A DNA stretch of 64,000 nt. It comes from Ampelocalamus luodianensis. Taxonomy: Eukaryota; Streptophyta; Magnoliopsida; Poales; Poaceae. The notes beneath the pieces were generated by a model. It did not search any database and had not been told where the DNA came from. It was given only the letters and a program-made list of their open reading frames with translations. The DNA is taken from positions 4,629,501-4,693,500 of the forward strand of contig CM070617.1 in NCBI GenBank assembly GCA_036346255.1, written 5' to 3'. Numbering within the stretch: the first letter of the stretch is position 1; each line of letters begins with the position of its first letter. Positions 22,557-33,743 of the stretch are shown one piece after another. Both the position numbers and the translations under genes were made by a program.

Positions 22557-25358
22557 TGTGATGCCCTTTTCCCCTTCCCGGTCAACCCCCGCTGACCCCA
22601 CCCTCTTCGCCCGTTTCTTCCTCCCCGAGGTCAACCTCACCGGCCCCTTCGCTTCTCCTCGCGGACCCCTCCGCACCTCCACCGCCGCCGCCTCGCACGC
22701 ACGCCGTCGAGCGCCATCATTTCTCCGTCGCGCGCCGCGCCGAGCCGTAGCTCGCCGGACCCCTTCTCCCGCTCCTCTTTCCGCTTTAAACCCCGGTGCC
22801 TTCTCTCCCAAGCGAGCAACCGAGAAAGAGGAAGAAGGAGAGCCGAAGATTTGCTTACCTCCCGAGTCGCCGCCACCGCCGATTTGGTGCCCTCTCACGG
22901 CTCGGTGAGCCTCGTCACCGTAGCCCTTGGCCGCATCACCGCCTCCTGCGTCGTCGCTTCTCGGCGCCGCTCGCGTGCCGTGGCGCCTCGCCGCTCGCCT
23001 CCACCGCGCGCCGCACTGCCGCGCCCGAGCTCCTCTCCTCCACCTCTGGTCGCCACTCTTCCCCGAGCCCCGCTCCTCCTTCCCGCGAGCCGCCGGCGCC
23101 CCCGAGCCCCTCACCCCACGCCGCCGCCGCCGCCACCGCCGCCAGTAACCCTCCCCTCCCGCACTCCTCCTCCTCCTCTGCTTGCCCACTCGGCCGCCCC
23201 TTGCGCCCAAGGCCGCTGGGCAGCGTGCCGTGGGCGCGCCGCATGCTGCATGGATCTGGCCGAGGCCGCGGGCTGGGCCGAATTTTGGTGGTGGGCCGTG
23301 CGCGTTTTTCTTTTTTTTCTGTGATTTTTTTGTTTTCTTTTTTCTATTTTTAATTTAAAAGAGAGGCTTTAAATATTAATAACTCCCCCATTTCAACTCC
23401 AAAAATTATGAAATAAATTTCTAAAAATTTCTAAAATCAAGATCTTGCTAATGGCATAGGTCTTGTTCAATTTGGAGTTCATTTGTGTACTCTTGTGTAT
23501 TTAATGGCTCTCGTTGCTTGTCGTTTATTTTTGCCGGTACTTCGCCCGCGTAGATTTCGGAGACGCCGGAGACCTCCACGTCGATCGAGGACAAGACTAC
23601 TCGGACTCTCTCCCCTACAACCAAGGCGAGTCAATACTTTGACCATATTGAGCCTACATTTTATGCAAATTATATTCTTTTAAAATAGCAAATTGCATGC
23701 TTTAATTCTTTAAACAAATGTATGTTAAAGTTTAAGGTAGTTAATTACCCACTTGATGATTAACTAATTATTATGCCACCCTTGACAACTTGAATCCCCT
23801 AATTCCATTGTCACCCTAGTAACTATATGGTAATACTAGCTATGGGTTGTACTTAAGCGACATGCTAGACTTGCTTAAGTACCGGGACATTAAAATGTCC
23901 TAATCATCATCATTTCAAACATAAAATGATTTGGGCAGTCATTGCGGGTAAATGACTGAGATGGTTGAATTGTTGTATTTTACATCTCAAAAATCCTAAA
24001 CTGCTAATACCCCGTCTGGGCGGATGGTAAGATGGTGGGTGCGGATGTAGCACGAGAATGGCGGGAATGTGGTTGAGCCGTCCAGACAACCCTAAGGACT
24101 TAATCTTGTCACGACCTCCTGTGTATAACAAGTACAACCACAAGTCTGCAACAAACTGCGACTTGGCTTAGTACATTTATCAAATCCTCGAAAATCATCT
24201 CACCGGAGGATTAAAGGGGCACAAGCTCGGGTATGTCGGGCTTGGATGGGACACCGAGTCAAGGGTGAAGTTCGCCGATCGAGGTGTAGCCACGCCACGC
24301 CGGGCCGAGGTGGACATCCGCGTAACGTATGGGCATAACCCCATATGGGTGAGACGAGGAAGGGCGAGATATTTAGAAAAGTTATTGTGACAACCTCTCG
24401 ACTACACGACTACGGAATCGTGTAGGGCAACGAGTTAATTGTCTCTTGTGGGTAAAGTGTACAATCTCTGCAGAGTTATAAACTGTTTAAACAGCCGTGC
24501 CTACGGTCAAAGGCGGACATGGGAACTTAACTTGAGTTAGTTCTATTTCAAAAACCTTACTAGGTGGTATGAAAATTGTGGCGGGCTCACCTAGCCCTGA
24601 GATTGATTATTCCTGGGTCTTTGTACCCAGTGTCGTTTAGTGGTGGATGTAATCACAATCAAAATAAGCATGAAGGTGGAGGTAACCTCTGCTAATATAA
24701 ATATTGCACAATTTCTCTATTTAACTAAAATGGAATTTGTTAAAAATGCTAAGTGCTAGGAATTTGTACTTATGATATTTAAAAGTATTGCTTTCGCAAA
24801 CAAAAGAATCGAGCCATCCTTGTAAGCCTTGCATGTATATCATTGCATTGTGTATTGGCTCGCGAGCACGGTAGTTGTGCTCATCCTCGCTCTCCCCCAA
24901 ACCCTTCAGATGACGCTGATGGAGGAGACTATGCTTACTACGAGGAACCAGAAGTTGATGGACAAGGAAACGATGAAGAGTAGTCTAGGATCTGTAGTCT
25001 AGGCCTCGACGCAGTCTAAGTTGACTCGTTGGTACTTGCGCACAAACCGATATTATCCGGTCCTTGGTAATATCGATCGTACGTGGTGCCCGATCGCTTG
25101 CTCGTGAAGAGATGAGCTCTACCCTTTTGCTTCCGCTATCGTATTCGGTGTTCTGTATTGTAACCCATTTGGCCTGATCGGCCCCTGTTGTAAAACTCGA
25201 CCCGACGTGGTCTATGTCACTCCGTTGATTGTAATAATGATACTTTAGTTCACGCCATGTATGAATGATGCAGCAATGCCTGTGAGTGCTATCTACTGAT
25301 CCAGGGAATAGCACGGCGTTTTCACAGAGGATTCGGATTAGAAAATCCGGGTCCGACA
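22557..25358 (+). repeat. 3' LTR of the Tekay-like element, 2802 bp
   Basis: Starts TGTGATGCCC, ends GTCCGACA. Same zones as the 5' copy, 28 bp longer through scattered small indels, many in C/G runs. It keeps intact the palindrome pair CTCTGCAGAG and CTGTTTAAACAG (24483-24494). Confidence 0.9.
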
Positions 25359-25812
25359 TATGCCAACCAGTTATGCAAATCAAAAAATGTTTTACGTATA
25401 TATACATCATGTACGCTCCCTGCCAACATAATTCTCTATGTATAGTTCAAAACACCCTCTACCCTATAAACACGCTGCACACAGGCGCGGTGTAGCGCTC
25501 AAGTCCCTAATACATTCACACATAATCACGCAAATTCATTAGGTCATATTAAAAAAAAAAAACAGGTCCTCACACCAATATAAATTCAGCGGCGCAGCAT
25601 CGCGCGCATTACCATCCTAGTGCTAGTGATAATGCAAGAGAGGAATATATGCTACTGTTGAGTGGTCATGAGAAAAGTCAAAAAAAATTGTACCATTGAG
25701 AAATCAAGAAGGTGTTCTTTACCTCTTTCTATGCCATTTTAGGCTCAGCATTTTGACAGCACTACATTTTGTCCAGCTAACAATATCAAATCATCTCCCG
25801 TTACTAAATTAA
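25359..25812 (+). repeat. Tandem duplication, first copy, right part
   Basis: Continues the unit broken at 13773 and matches 26247-26690 (CAGTTATGCAAATC, a poly-A run, then CATCTCCCGTTACTAA). Confidence 0.85.
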
Positions 25813-25841
25813 ACCATCAACTCGTTATTTGTTTGTTTCTA

Positions 25842-26690
25842 AGGCTGTGCTATTTTATTTCTGGTGCGGTACAAAAGCATCTATCTGTTGTACAATGAAG
25901 GCTAATATGATTGATTTAATGGTTAAAAGCTCTTAGAAAAAATAGAAATATCCTAAAATATTCTAAAAAAGAATATAGTCTAGCGCTTAATTTGGTGGAC
26001 CGTATAAAAAATAAACATCAATTATATCTATTATATAATTGATGTTTTGACGGACAGTACAACTGGTTTTGCGATGACTCTTAAGGGACTATTTCACTTG
26101 AATTATTCTTTGTCTGCATATAAGATGCAATTTCAAGAATATTTCATTTCATACTCATGCTATATATATGCGTTCATCTAATCTGTTGTTTGCTGGTTGT
26201 ATTCATCCATGGTAATAAGTTTTACCATTTCGTCTTACTCCTAAGCTAATCAGTTATGCAAATCAAAAAAATGTTTTACATATATATACATCATGTACGC
26301 TCTCTGCCAACATAATTATCTGTGTATAGTTCAAAACACCCTCTACCCTGTAAACACCCTGCAAACACCGGCGTGGCATAGCGCGCAAGTCCCTAATACA
26401 TTCACACATAATCATGCAAATTCATTAGGTCATATAAAAAAAAAAAAACAGGTTCTCACACCAATACAAATTCAGCGGCGCAGCATCATGCGCATTGCCA
26501 TCCTAGTGCTAGTGATAATGCAAGAGAGGAATATATGCTACTGTTGAATGGTCATGAGAAAAGTCAAAGAATTGTACCATTGAGAAATCAAGAAGGTGTT
26601 CTTTACCTCTTTCCATGCCATTTTAGGCTCAGCATTTTGACGGCACTATATTTTGTCCGGCTAACAATGTCAAATCATCTCCCGTTACTA
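25842..26690 (+). repeat. Tandem duplication, second copy with empty insertion site
   Basis: About 850 bp matching 13364-13773 plus 25359-25812 without the retrotransposon. The empty site reads CTCCTAAGCTAATCAGTTATG around 26239-26259. The unit contains no convincing gene. Confidence 0.88.
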
Positions 26691-27298
26691 ATTAAACTAT
26701 CTTACAAGCTGGTATTTCTTTCTATCTGTTATGTTGTTTGTCGAAGAAATTGTTGTGTATTTGACTCTAAATTATCTTTATACCTGGTACTTATTTCTAG
26801 CTGTGATGTTCTTTGTAGAAGAAAACGTTATGTATTTGGCTCTAAATTATCTTTCAAAATTGGTGGTACTTCTGTTTTTTTTTTCTTTCTCAAACCTGAT
26901 TGTACTTCTGTTTGTTATGTAGTTTGGTGAACAAAACTCGTTGCATCTATGTAGTCTAGTAGCTGGCTAGCTGCATAACATAGGTACTCAGTTCTCTGAG
27001 GGAATAATGTGCATGTCCTATATGGTAGTAGAAAGCTAGGGAACTAGGATGACGATGATGCGTGTAACGCAATAGTTGATTTCCATAAAGAGAGACGCTA
27101 GTTAGTGGCCGGGCGGCTTCTTGAAGGTATATATGTAAGAATGGTAAACTCCTATCGTAAGTGCATGTCTGCTACCAAAATCAAATCCAACAGCGAGATC
27201 GGATATATACCAGTCATAGAGCTTTGGTAAATCCCTTAGCAAGATCGAATATATACTAGTAATAGAGCTTGTCCATATTAATTACTTGGCTATTAATT

Positions 27299-27300
<2 letters not shown>
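26691..27300. other. No gene; diverged ~90-bp direct repeat
   Basis: At 26715-26880 a T-rich segment occurs twice in diverged form (GTATTTGACTCTAAATTATC and GTATTTGGCTCTAAATTATC). The short frames here are a by-product. The remainder is AT-rich with nothing recognised. Confidence 0.5.

Positions 27301-27301
<1 letters not shown>

Positions 27302-27367
<66 letters not shown>
27302..27367. repeat. (TA)n microsatellite
   Basis: About 33 uninterrupted AT dinucleotides; likely length-polymorphic. Confidence 0.97.
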
Positions 27368-27373
<6 letters not shown>

Positions 27374-27930
27374 GCTAGCTCATAGTGATGCTCTCTAATT
27401 AACAGATGATGGAACTAAAAATTTACATGATTGGTGGTTGGCAACAAATTACTTGCTTCGTAATGATGTAGTGTAAGGTTGCAATTCAATCACCATTCTA
27501 ACCATGTGGCACATTTGGTTGGAAACGGAATGCTTGAATTTTCAACAATTCCTATGAACAGTTGTCTCAGATTGTTGCTGAAATCTAGGAGATTTGTAAG
27601 TTCAGAACCAACAGCAGGAACTCCCGAATTCAGACTCTGTTCTCTTTTCGTATAATGAACAGTAACTGAATCGAAAAACAGAGAACGACAGAACAGAGAA
27701 TCGACGGGAATTTGTGGTGCCGAAAAACTGCGCACCTTTTCTTGGTTTTTGTATTACTACTAGTACTGAAAGCAATTAAAATACGAACATCAATCGGTTC
27801 GGTATTCGAGTCTGAAAACAACACGGACTCAGAATCCGAGCGAAAACTCTGATACTGACTCAACAAAAGACTCTTAAGACTCAAACTCTAAAAGGAATAG
27901 AAACCTGATGGCAGGATTAACTCCAACACC

Positions 27931-28168
27931 AGGGAGACCGTGGCATAATGTCCACTGCAAAATACTAAAATGCTTCCCAGTTTGGGCGCTACATAACTGC
28001 TAGGCTTTCACCGTCCTAGGTTCTGCATGTTCCATGCTTTTCATGTCCAGGGACACCGTGGCATAATGTCCACTGCAAAATACTAAAATGCTTCCCAGTT
28101 TGGGCGCTACATAACTGCTAGGCTTTCGCCGTTAGGTTCTGCATGTTCCATGCTTTTCATGTCCAGGG
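27931..28168 (+). repeat. Two-copy tandem repeat, unit about 117 bp
   Basis: AGGGAGACCGTGGC at 27931, AGGGACACCGTGGC at 28049 and a third boundary at 28165 give units of 118 and 116 bp, nearly identical. No coding frame is kept. Confidence 0.9.
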
Positions 28169-28440
28169 ACACCGTGGCCTGAAAATGTGGCAATTATGAG
28201 AAGATGTCACTGCAATGCAAGTAGACATGCATGGAAAGAAAGGTAAACCGTCGGGCTGCAATGTTGGGCATTTCTTCTAGACTTCTAGTCCGATCTCGAA
28301 TAAAACTTCTAGTCCAATATCAGAGGAGATCAAAGCAACGTCAAGCACTTCCGGCTGATGTGCCTTCGGCTGAAGGCTGAACAGACAGACGTCTGATACG
28401 ATACGTATTCGTTGAGATTGATTCGGCGCAACTGGACTCA

Positions 28441-29515
28441 GCGCAAAAATTAGAATTTTTTTTAAAATGATCTAGTTTTTATTCAAAATTACAGTAATAA
28501 TACCATATTTTTCCTTTTTACAGCAATAATCATCTGTCGCTCAACCGTTGGACGACTTGATCCAAATAGCTCAACCGTTGAGCGACTTAGATACTTATCG
28601 CTCAACGGTTGGTCTTAGTGTATAGCTACGAATCGATGTGCACTTGCCAAAATTCTTGCACATCCTTGTGCTAACAGTTTATAATAACAACTCACATTGG
28701 CACTTGCCAAACTGACGAACTTGATTTGACACTTCCTTTATCTGAGAGAATCCTTTGATCTGCTTTGTCATTTCGACAACCTTATTTAACAACTTTTGCC
28801 ATAATTCATTTGTGACGTAATTCCTTCTGAAATCGGCTGGTCCTGGGTACCAAGTCAAATACATACTTGACTTCTAATATTGTTGCGTGCTGTATAGATC
28901 ACTTGCAATGACAATGATCACTTACGGACATGAACATTATCCCATGGTTTTGGTCTTCAACCATTTATTGTTGCCTTACAGCTATGCAAAAATGATGATT
29001 TGAAATTCAACATCACATTCCTTGGTTATGGCTCTACGACCTTCAATCATCATCACTCAATGCTTGATTACTCGATTTGCACAGACATGCTGAGAAAGAT
29101 ATCCAATGCTTTAATATCCAATGATCATTTTTCTTTATAACTTGCATACAAAGATGTCCACATTTTGCTCTCAAACAAAGGAAAGGTTACAACAATTCTC
29201 TAACTTTATTGCCACGATCGAAGGCATGACACTGCATGATCTGGTATTACCAATCTAGGCCTTTTTGGTAACATCATCTCTCAAACGTCTCTTCTTTTAC
29301 TGCTTTGTTGGGCAAACGGATCCTATTACTTTACCATCTGTTCTAGGTATTACAAATGTCCAAGTCGCTCAACCATTGAGCGACTTGATCTAGTCGCCAA
29401 CGGTTGAGCGACAGATGATTATTCCTGTAAAAAGAAAAAAAAAGGTGGTATTGTTACTATAATTTCGAATAAAAAGTAGATTGTTTTTTTAATAAAAAAA
29501 AACAATAAAAAGCGC
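28441..29515. mobile_element. Non-autonomous DNA element with ~140-bp terminal inverted repeats
   Basis: The left end (about 28460-28600) and the right end (about 29362-29500) are reverse complements: both contain a T-rich outer part, a TTTTTACAG(C/G)AATAATCATC segment, then TCGCTCAACCGTTG repeats. Inside each arm the motif is itself palindromic (TCGCTCAACGGTTGAGCGA type), so the ends can form compound hairpins. The interior has no transposase. Exact ends and target duplication could not be fixed, so the superfamily is open. Confidence 0.68.
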
Positions 29516-29815
29516 CCCCAAACTTGTGCTATCACCGCGCACCCCACTAGAAGGTGGTCAATGGTTTCGTGCCCTTGCCCGCAAAAGACACAAACTACTT
29601 GGTTTTGCAACCCTCGATGTTGTAAGCGATCGGCCGTCCAACACCGACGGCGGATCACGAGCCAAATGAAGATTTTGCATTCGAGCGGTGCTCACGACTT
29701 CCAAATGGCCTCGGCGTAAGGGAACCTCATCGAGCCACTGAAGAAAGCTCTGTAAATGCTGGTTCTTGATTTGGTAGGATACCATCTCTGCCATTCTTTT
29801 CTGGTCAATTTCCAC
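29516..29815 (-). pseudogene. LINE (non-LTR retrotransposon) ORF2 fragment, zinc-binding RT domain
   Basis: The minus strand encodes the zf-RVT end of a plant LINE ORF2: IWKS, then a TGA where tryptophan is expected (about 29690), then RRRCWTADRLQHRGLQNQ, CVFCGQGHETIDHLLVGC and an AQVW end near 29519. Cysteines and histidine of the zinc motif are present. The frame upstream (29815-29700) is shifted. The fragment stops where the inverted-repeat element begins, so that element may have inserted into it. No RT catalytic region remains. Confidence 0.75.
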
Positions 29816-30621
29816 TCAATAATGCATCTTATTTCTCTTCATGCTTGTTTCACAGGCTATGCATAAACAAGTGAATTTAACTCATAGCACTCTACATTGT
29901 AAAGGAGAAATCTAATTACCTTGGACAAGTTTCTACACTGTCAGAAAGTTTTTACACGGGCATGCAGTAAATAACACTGTACGTTGTCACCACATAAATC
30001 CTGAACAGTCTGTGCCATTAGAATCTCCAACTAACAGACAGCGCCCTCATTGAATTGCCGCAACCACATTCTTGAACAGCGCCAAAACAGCAGCAGCTTG
30101 CATCTCGCGCCATGACAGCCAAAGCCAAGTCCACATCAATGCAAAGACAGCATCAGCATCTATGCTTTGCTTGCGGTTGCGTCTGGACTGAAGCCCATCA
30201 AATGCATGCGTGGCACCAGCTAGCATTATCTCTATATATCCATGGCACTAGCATTCAATCATTTATGGCAACTGCCAAGGTCAAGAAGACAGAGGCCATC
30301 CACTCATGGGAGAAGATCAAGCCCATCCATGGTCACCAAATCCTGTGATCTCCCAGATTTTCCTTAACCTTAAAACGTATCTACAGATCACCTGCAACAT
30401 GCACACGGATCGGTCTGGTGCCTGCTGAAAGATACGTGAGTCATTCTTTTTGTAGCAGCACATGTAGGCAGTTCAGAACTTCAGATGGGGAGTTGGTGTC
30501 AAGCCATAGATGTCTGGTAATCTGAAAAAAGTGAAGTGTCTGTGAAGACTATGAACCATGAGGCTTGTTGCGGCACATGGAGCCTTGTATTGTTAAATGC
30601 ACTGGCCTACCCTGTGGAAAT
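29816..30621. other. No gene recognised
   Basis: Mostly AT-rich. The 78-codon open frame at 30112-30348 has no recognisable domain or conserved context. The last bases (30617-30621, GAAAT) are the left target duplication of the copia element. Confidence 0.55.
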
Positions 30622-30731
30622 TGTAGTTTTTTTGGTATATTTTTCTTGTGTATTCACTATTGCTTACTTGATATATACACACATTACATGGACCACATTG
30701 GCCGGCCAGTATATGGTCCATATACTCAACA
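30622..30731 (-). repeat. 3' LTR of the copia element
   Basis: 110 bp, TGTAGTTT...ACTCAACA as read on the plus strand; pairs with 35895-36005. Confidence 0.95.
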
Positions 30732-30742
30732 CTCCCCCTCAA
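30732..30742 (-). other. Polypurine tract of the copia element
   Basis: Reads TTGAGGGGGAG on the minus strand, abutting the 3' LTR. Confidence 0.85.
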
Positions 30743-32746
30743 GATGGACGATAGATATCTATCATTCTCATCTTGTCACATGCCGACAAACACTTCTTAG
30801 TTCCTAACCCCTTTGTTAGACAATCGGCTATTTGTTCTTTGGAAGTTACATGACTCAACTTCAAGGTACCATCATCAAGTCTCTCTTTGATGAAGAACCG
30901 ATCCATCTCTACATGTTTCGTTCGGTCGTGTTGAACTGGATTATTTGCAATGTTGATTGCTGACTGGTTGTCACACCAAAGCTTTAATGGTCCACCTGTT
31001 AGTAACCTCAACTCCGATAGGAGACCTCTCATCCATAGCATTTCACACAAGCATATTGCCATGGATCTATATTCTGCCTCGGCCGTTGATCTGGACACCA
31101 CCGATTGCTTCTTACTCCTCCAAGATACTAAATCCCCCTCCCACAAAGACACAATACCCTGATGTTGATCTCCTATCATCAAGGCAGTTAGCCCAATCAG
31201 CATCACAATAGCCATCAACGTCCAGGTGATCATTCCTTTTGAACCATAAGCCTTTTCCAGGGTTCCCCTTTAAGTATCGTAGGATTCGATGAGCTGCTTC
31301 CAGATGTCCACTCCTAGGGTCATGCATATAGCGACTCACAACGCTTACTACATAGGAGATGTCAGGCCTTGTGTGACACAAGTAAATGAGACGGCCAACA
31401 AGCCTCTGGTAGCTCTCCTTATCAACTGGATCTCCTGACCGAGCACACAGTTTATGGTCTTGATCAACTAGGGTCATTGCAGCTCGGCATCCAAGCATTC
31501 CTGTATCATTGAGAAGATCCAAGACATACTTCCATTGTGAGAGAACTATCCCTTTGGGGGACCTTGCGATTTCAATGCCCAAGAAATATTTCAGCTGGCC
31601 TAGGTTCTTAACCTCAAACTCCTTGCTCAGTCTTTGCTTTAGTTGCGACATCTCAACATTATCATCTCCTGTAATGACGATGCCATCCACATATACCGCA
31701 AGGATTGTGGTGTGACCCTCTGAGTGACGATAGAACATAGTGTGATCACCATTACACTGCATGTAGCCCATACCACACATAGCACGACAAAATCGATCAA
31801 ACCATGCTCTTGGAGATTTCTTAAGCCCATACAATGACTTCCTCAACCTACAGACTTTCCCCTTAGTCTGAGGTGTACCACAACCAGGTGGAATCTCCAT
31901 GTAAACCTCCTTCTGAAGATCACCATGTAAGAATGCATTCTTCACATCAAGTTGATATAAAGGCCAATTACGATTTGCTGCACATGATATCAACGTTCTC
32001 ACTGTATTCATTTTTCCCACTGGTGCAAAGGTCTCATCATAGTCGATCCCATAGGTCTGACTATAACCCTTTGCCACAAACCTAGCCTTGTATCTTTCAA
32101 TCTTCCCATTTGGGTCTTGCTTCACAGTGTAGACCCATTTGCAATTAACCACCTTCTTCCCTATTGGGAGAGGTACAAGCTCCCAAGTCTTATTCTTCTC
32201 TAGAGCTGCCAGTTCCTCCAGCATAGCCTCGTGCCACTTGGAGTCTTGCTTCGCGGCTCTCCATTCAGTTGGAATTACTACATACTGTAGTGAAGCAATA
32301 AAGGTTTTGTACTCCGGTGACAGAGATTCATATGACACATAGTTCGCTATGTCATGCTCGAAGCCATACCTTAGAGGAGGTTTCCCTGCCTCAGCTCGTG
32401 GTTCCTTCCTCAAGGCAATAGGCAAATCCATCGAATCATCTGTAGTACATAGCTCATCATCAGATAAGTCAGCACCTTCAACAGCCATTGGAACCTGCTG
32501 TTGTTGTTGCTCCCCCTGCAATTGTGTCCCCCCTGCTGTTGGAACCTGCTGCTGCTGCCTCCTTGAATACATCCTTAGATTTTCCTCCTCATTGATCCTT
32601 CTCCACCTATCTCCACCCATAGGATATGGAATTGAACCAATCACAACCCTTTGTTGCTCACCTTCCTCAATCCTTGAGACTTCACGCTCCCCCTCTCGAC
32701 AAGCTTCATCCATGCTAGGAGAGTCGAGGTCAAACAAAGAACTCAA
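30739..32746 (-). pseudogene. pol: Copia reverse transcriptase and RNase H
   Basis: An open frame from 32746 to 31112 carries the copia RT (WHEAMLEELAALEKNKTWEL, YKARFVAKGYSQTYGIDYDE, LDVKNAFLHGDLQKEVYMEI, SLYGLKKSPRAWFDRF). The catalytic YVDD box reads YVDG near 31690, so the second aspartate is lost. The frame then slips in a G-run near 31140; RNase H follows in a second frame to 30739 (SRSTAEAEYRSMA, LWCDNQSAINIA, KHVEMDRFFIKE). Upstream, a one-base insertion near 32765 separates it from integrase. The catalytic change alone would abolish reverse transcription. Confidence 0.93.
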
Positions 32747-33695
32747 ATCAGTTCTCTCTCCATAGAAAGGGCTCTGACTCCCTGAAAGTCACATCCATAC
32801 TCACAAACGTGCGTCGTTCAGAAGGGTTCTAACACTTATATCCCTTATGTCCAGAAGAGTATCTCAGGAAGATGCACTTAATAGCCTGAGGATCCAGCTT
32901 TCCCACCGATGGTCTATGATCTCGAACGAAGCATGTACATCCAAATACTTTTGGAGGAACGATGAACTCATTTTTTCCTTTCAACATCTCACATGGAGTC
33001 TTCATTCCAAGTATCCTTCATGACATACGATTGATGATGTATGTTACAGTCATAACTGCTTCACTCCACAGAAATTTAGGCACATTCATAGTATACATGA
33101 GTGATCGGGCTACCTCCAAGAGATGATGATTTTTTCTTTCAGCCACTCTATTCTGAGGGGGTGTATCTGGACATGAGGTTTGATGTAAGATTCCTTCAGC
33201 CGATAAGAAGGTATCAAACTCCTTATTTACATACTCTGTTCCATTGTATGTTTTTATAATCTGGACATGGGTATTGAATTGATTCTTGACATACGCATAG
33301 AAGTCTTGGAAGCATTTGAGCACCTCTGTTTTGTGTTTCATAATATAAATCCAAGTCATACGAGTGTGGCAATCAATAAAGGTAACAAAATATTTCATGC
33401 CACTAGCAGAGACAACAGGAGATGTCCATACATCAGAGTGCACAAGTACAAAGGGGGACACACTGCGGAATCCCTTGCTCACATATGAGGATCTAATGTG
33501 CTTTCCAAATTCACATGCATCACACATTAGTTTACTCCTGTCCACTTTGTTCATTATATCAGGAAATACTTTACTCATAGTTTCAAAAGATATATGTCCC
33601 AGCCGACAATGCACAAGCATCACCCTAGCCTCCTCTTCACTTGACGTCACCACCAAAGCAGTACATAGCCCAACATCTCCCTCCCTTGGATCCAA
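32747..33695 (-). pseudogene. pol: Copia pre-integrase and integrase
   Basis: The GAG-pre-integrase zinc region (LVHCRLGHISFETM, CDACEFGKHIRSSY) is followed by the integrase core. The first catalytic aspartate (HSDVW) and the glutamate (VAERKNHHLLEVAR) are present. The second aspartate is tyrosine (TYNGTEY near 33240). In-frame stops occur at 33018-33020 and near 32829. In active copia elements this enzyme joins the cDNA to the chromosome; here it cannot be made whole. Confidence 0.9.
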
Positions 33696-33743
33696 GTACC
33701 ACAGCCCATTATTCCTGACGCCAGTCCCAAACTTTCTGCCATT

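Larger units (their letters stand above)
13774..25358 (+). mobile_element. Ty3/gypsy chromovirus, Tekay/Del-like, degenerate full-length element
   Basis: Has a 5' LTR 13774-16547, PBS, accessory frame, gag, protease-RT-RNase H-integrase-chromodomain in that order, a purine tract, and a 3' LTR 22557-25358. The order RT before integrase and the chromodomain-like end identify a chromovirus; the Tekay/Del assignment rests on domain wording and is moderately sure. Flanks are TAAGC (13769-13773) and TATGC (25359-25363), a 5-bp target duplication with one change. The unoccupied site survives at 26242-26255 in the second copy of the host duplication. Multiple frameshifts make the element non-functional. 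Confidence 0.92.

Noticed and set aside
30112..30348. 78-codon frame before the copia element
   Set aside because: Short, unsupported, no family.
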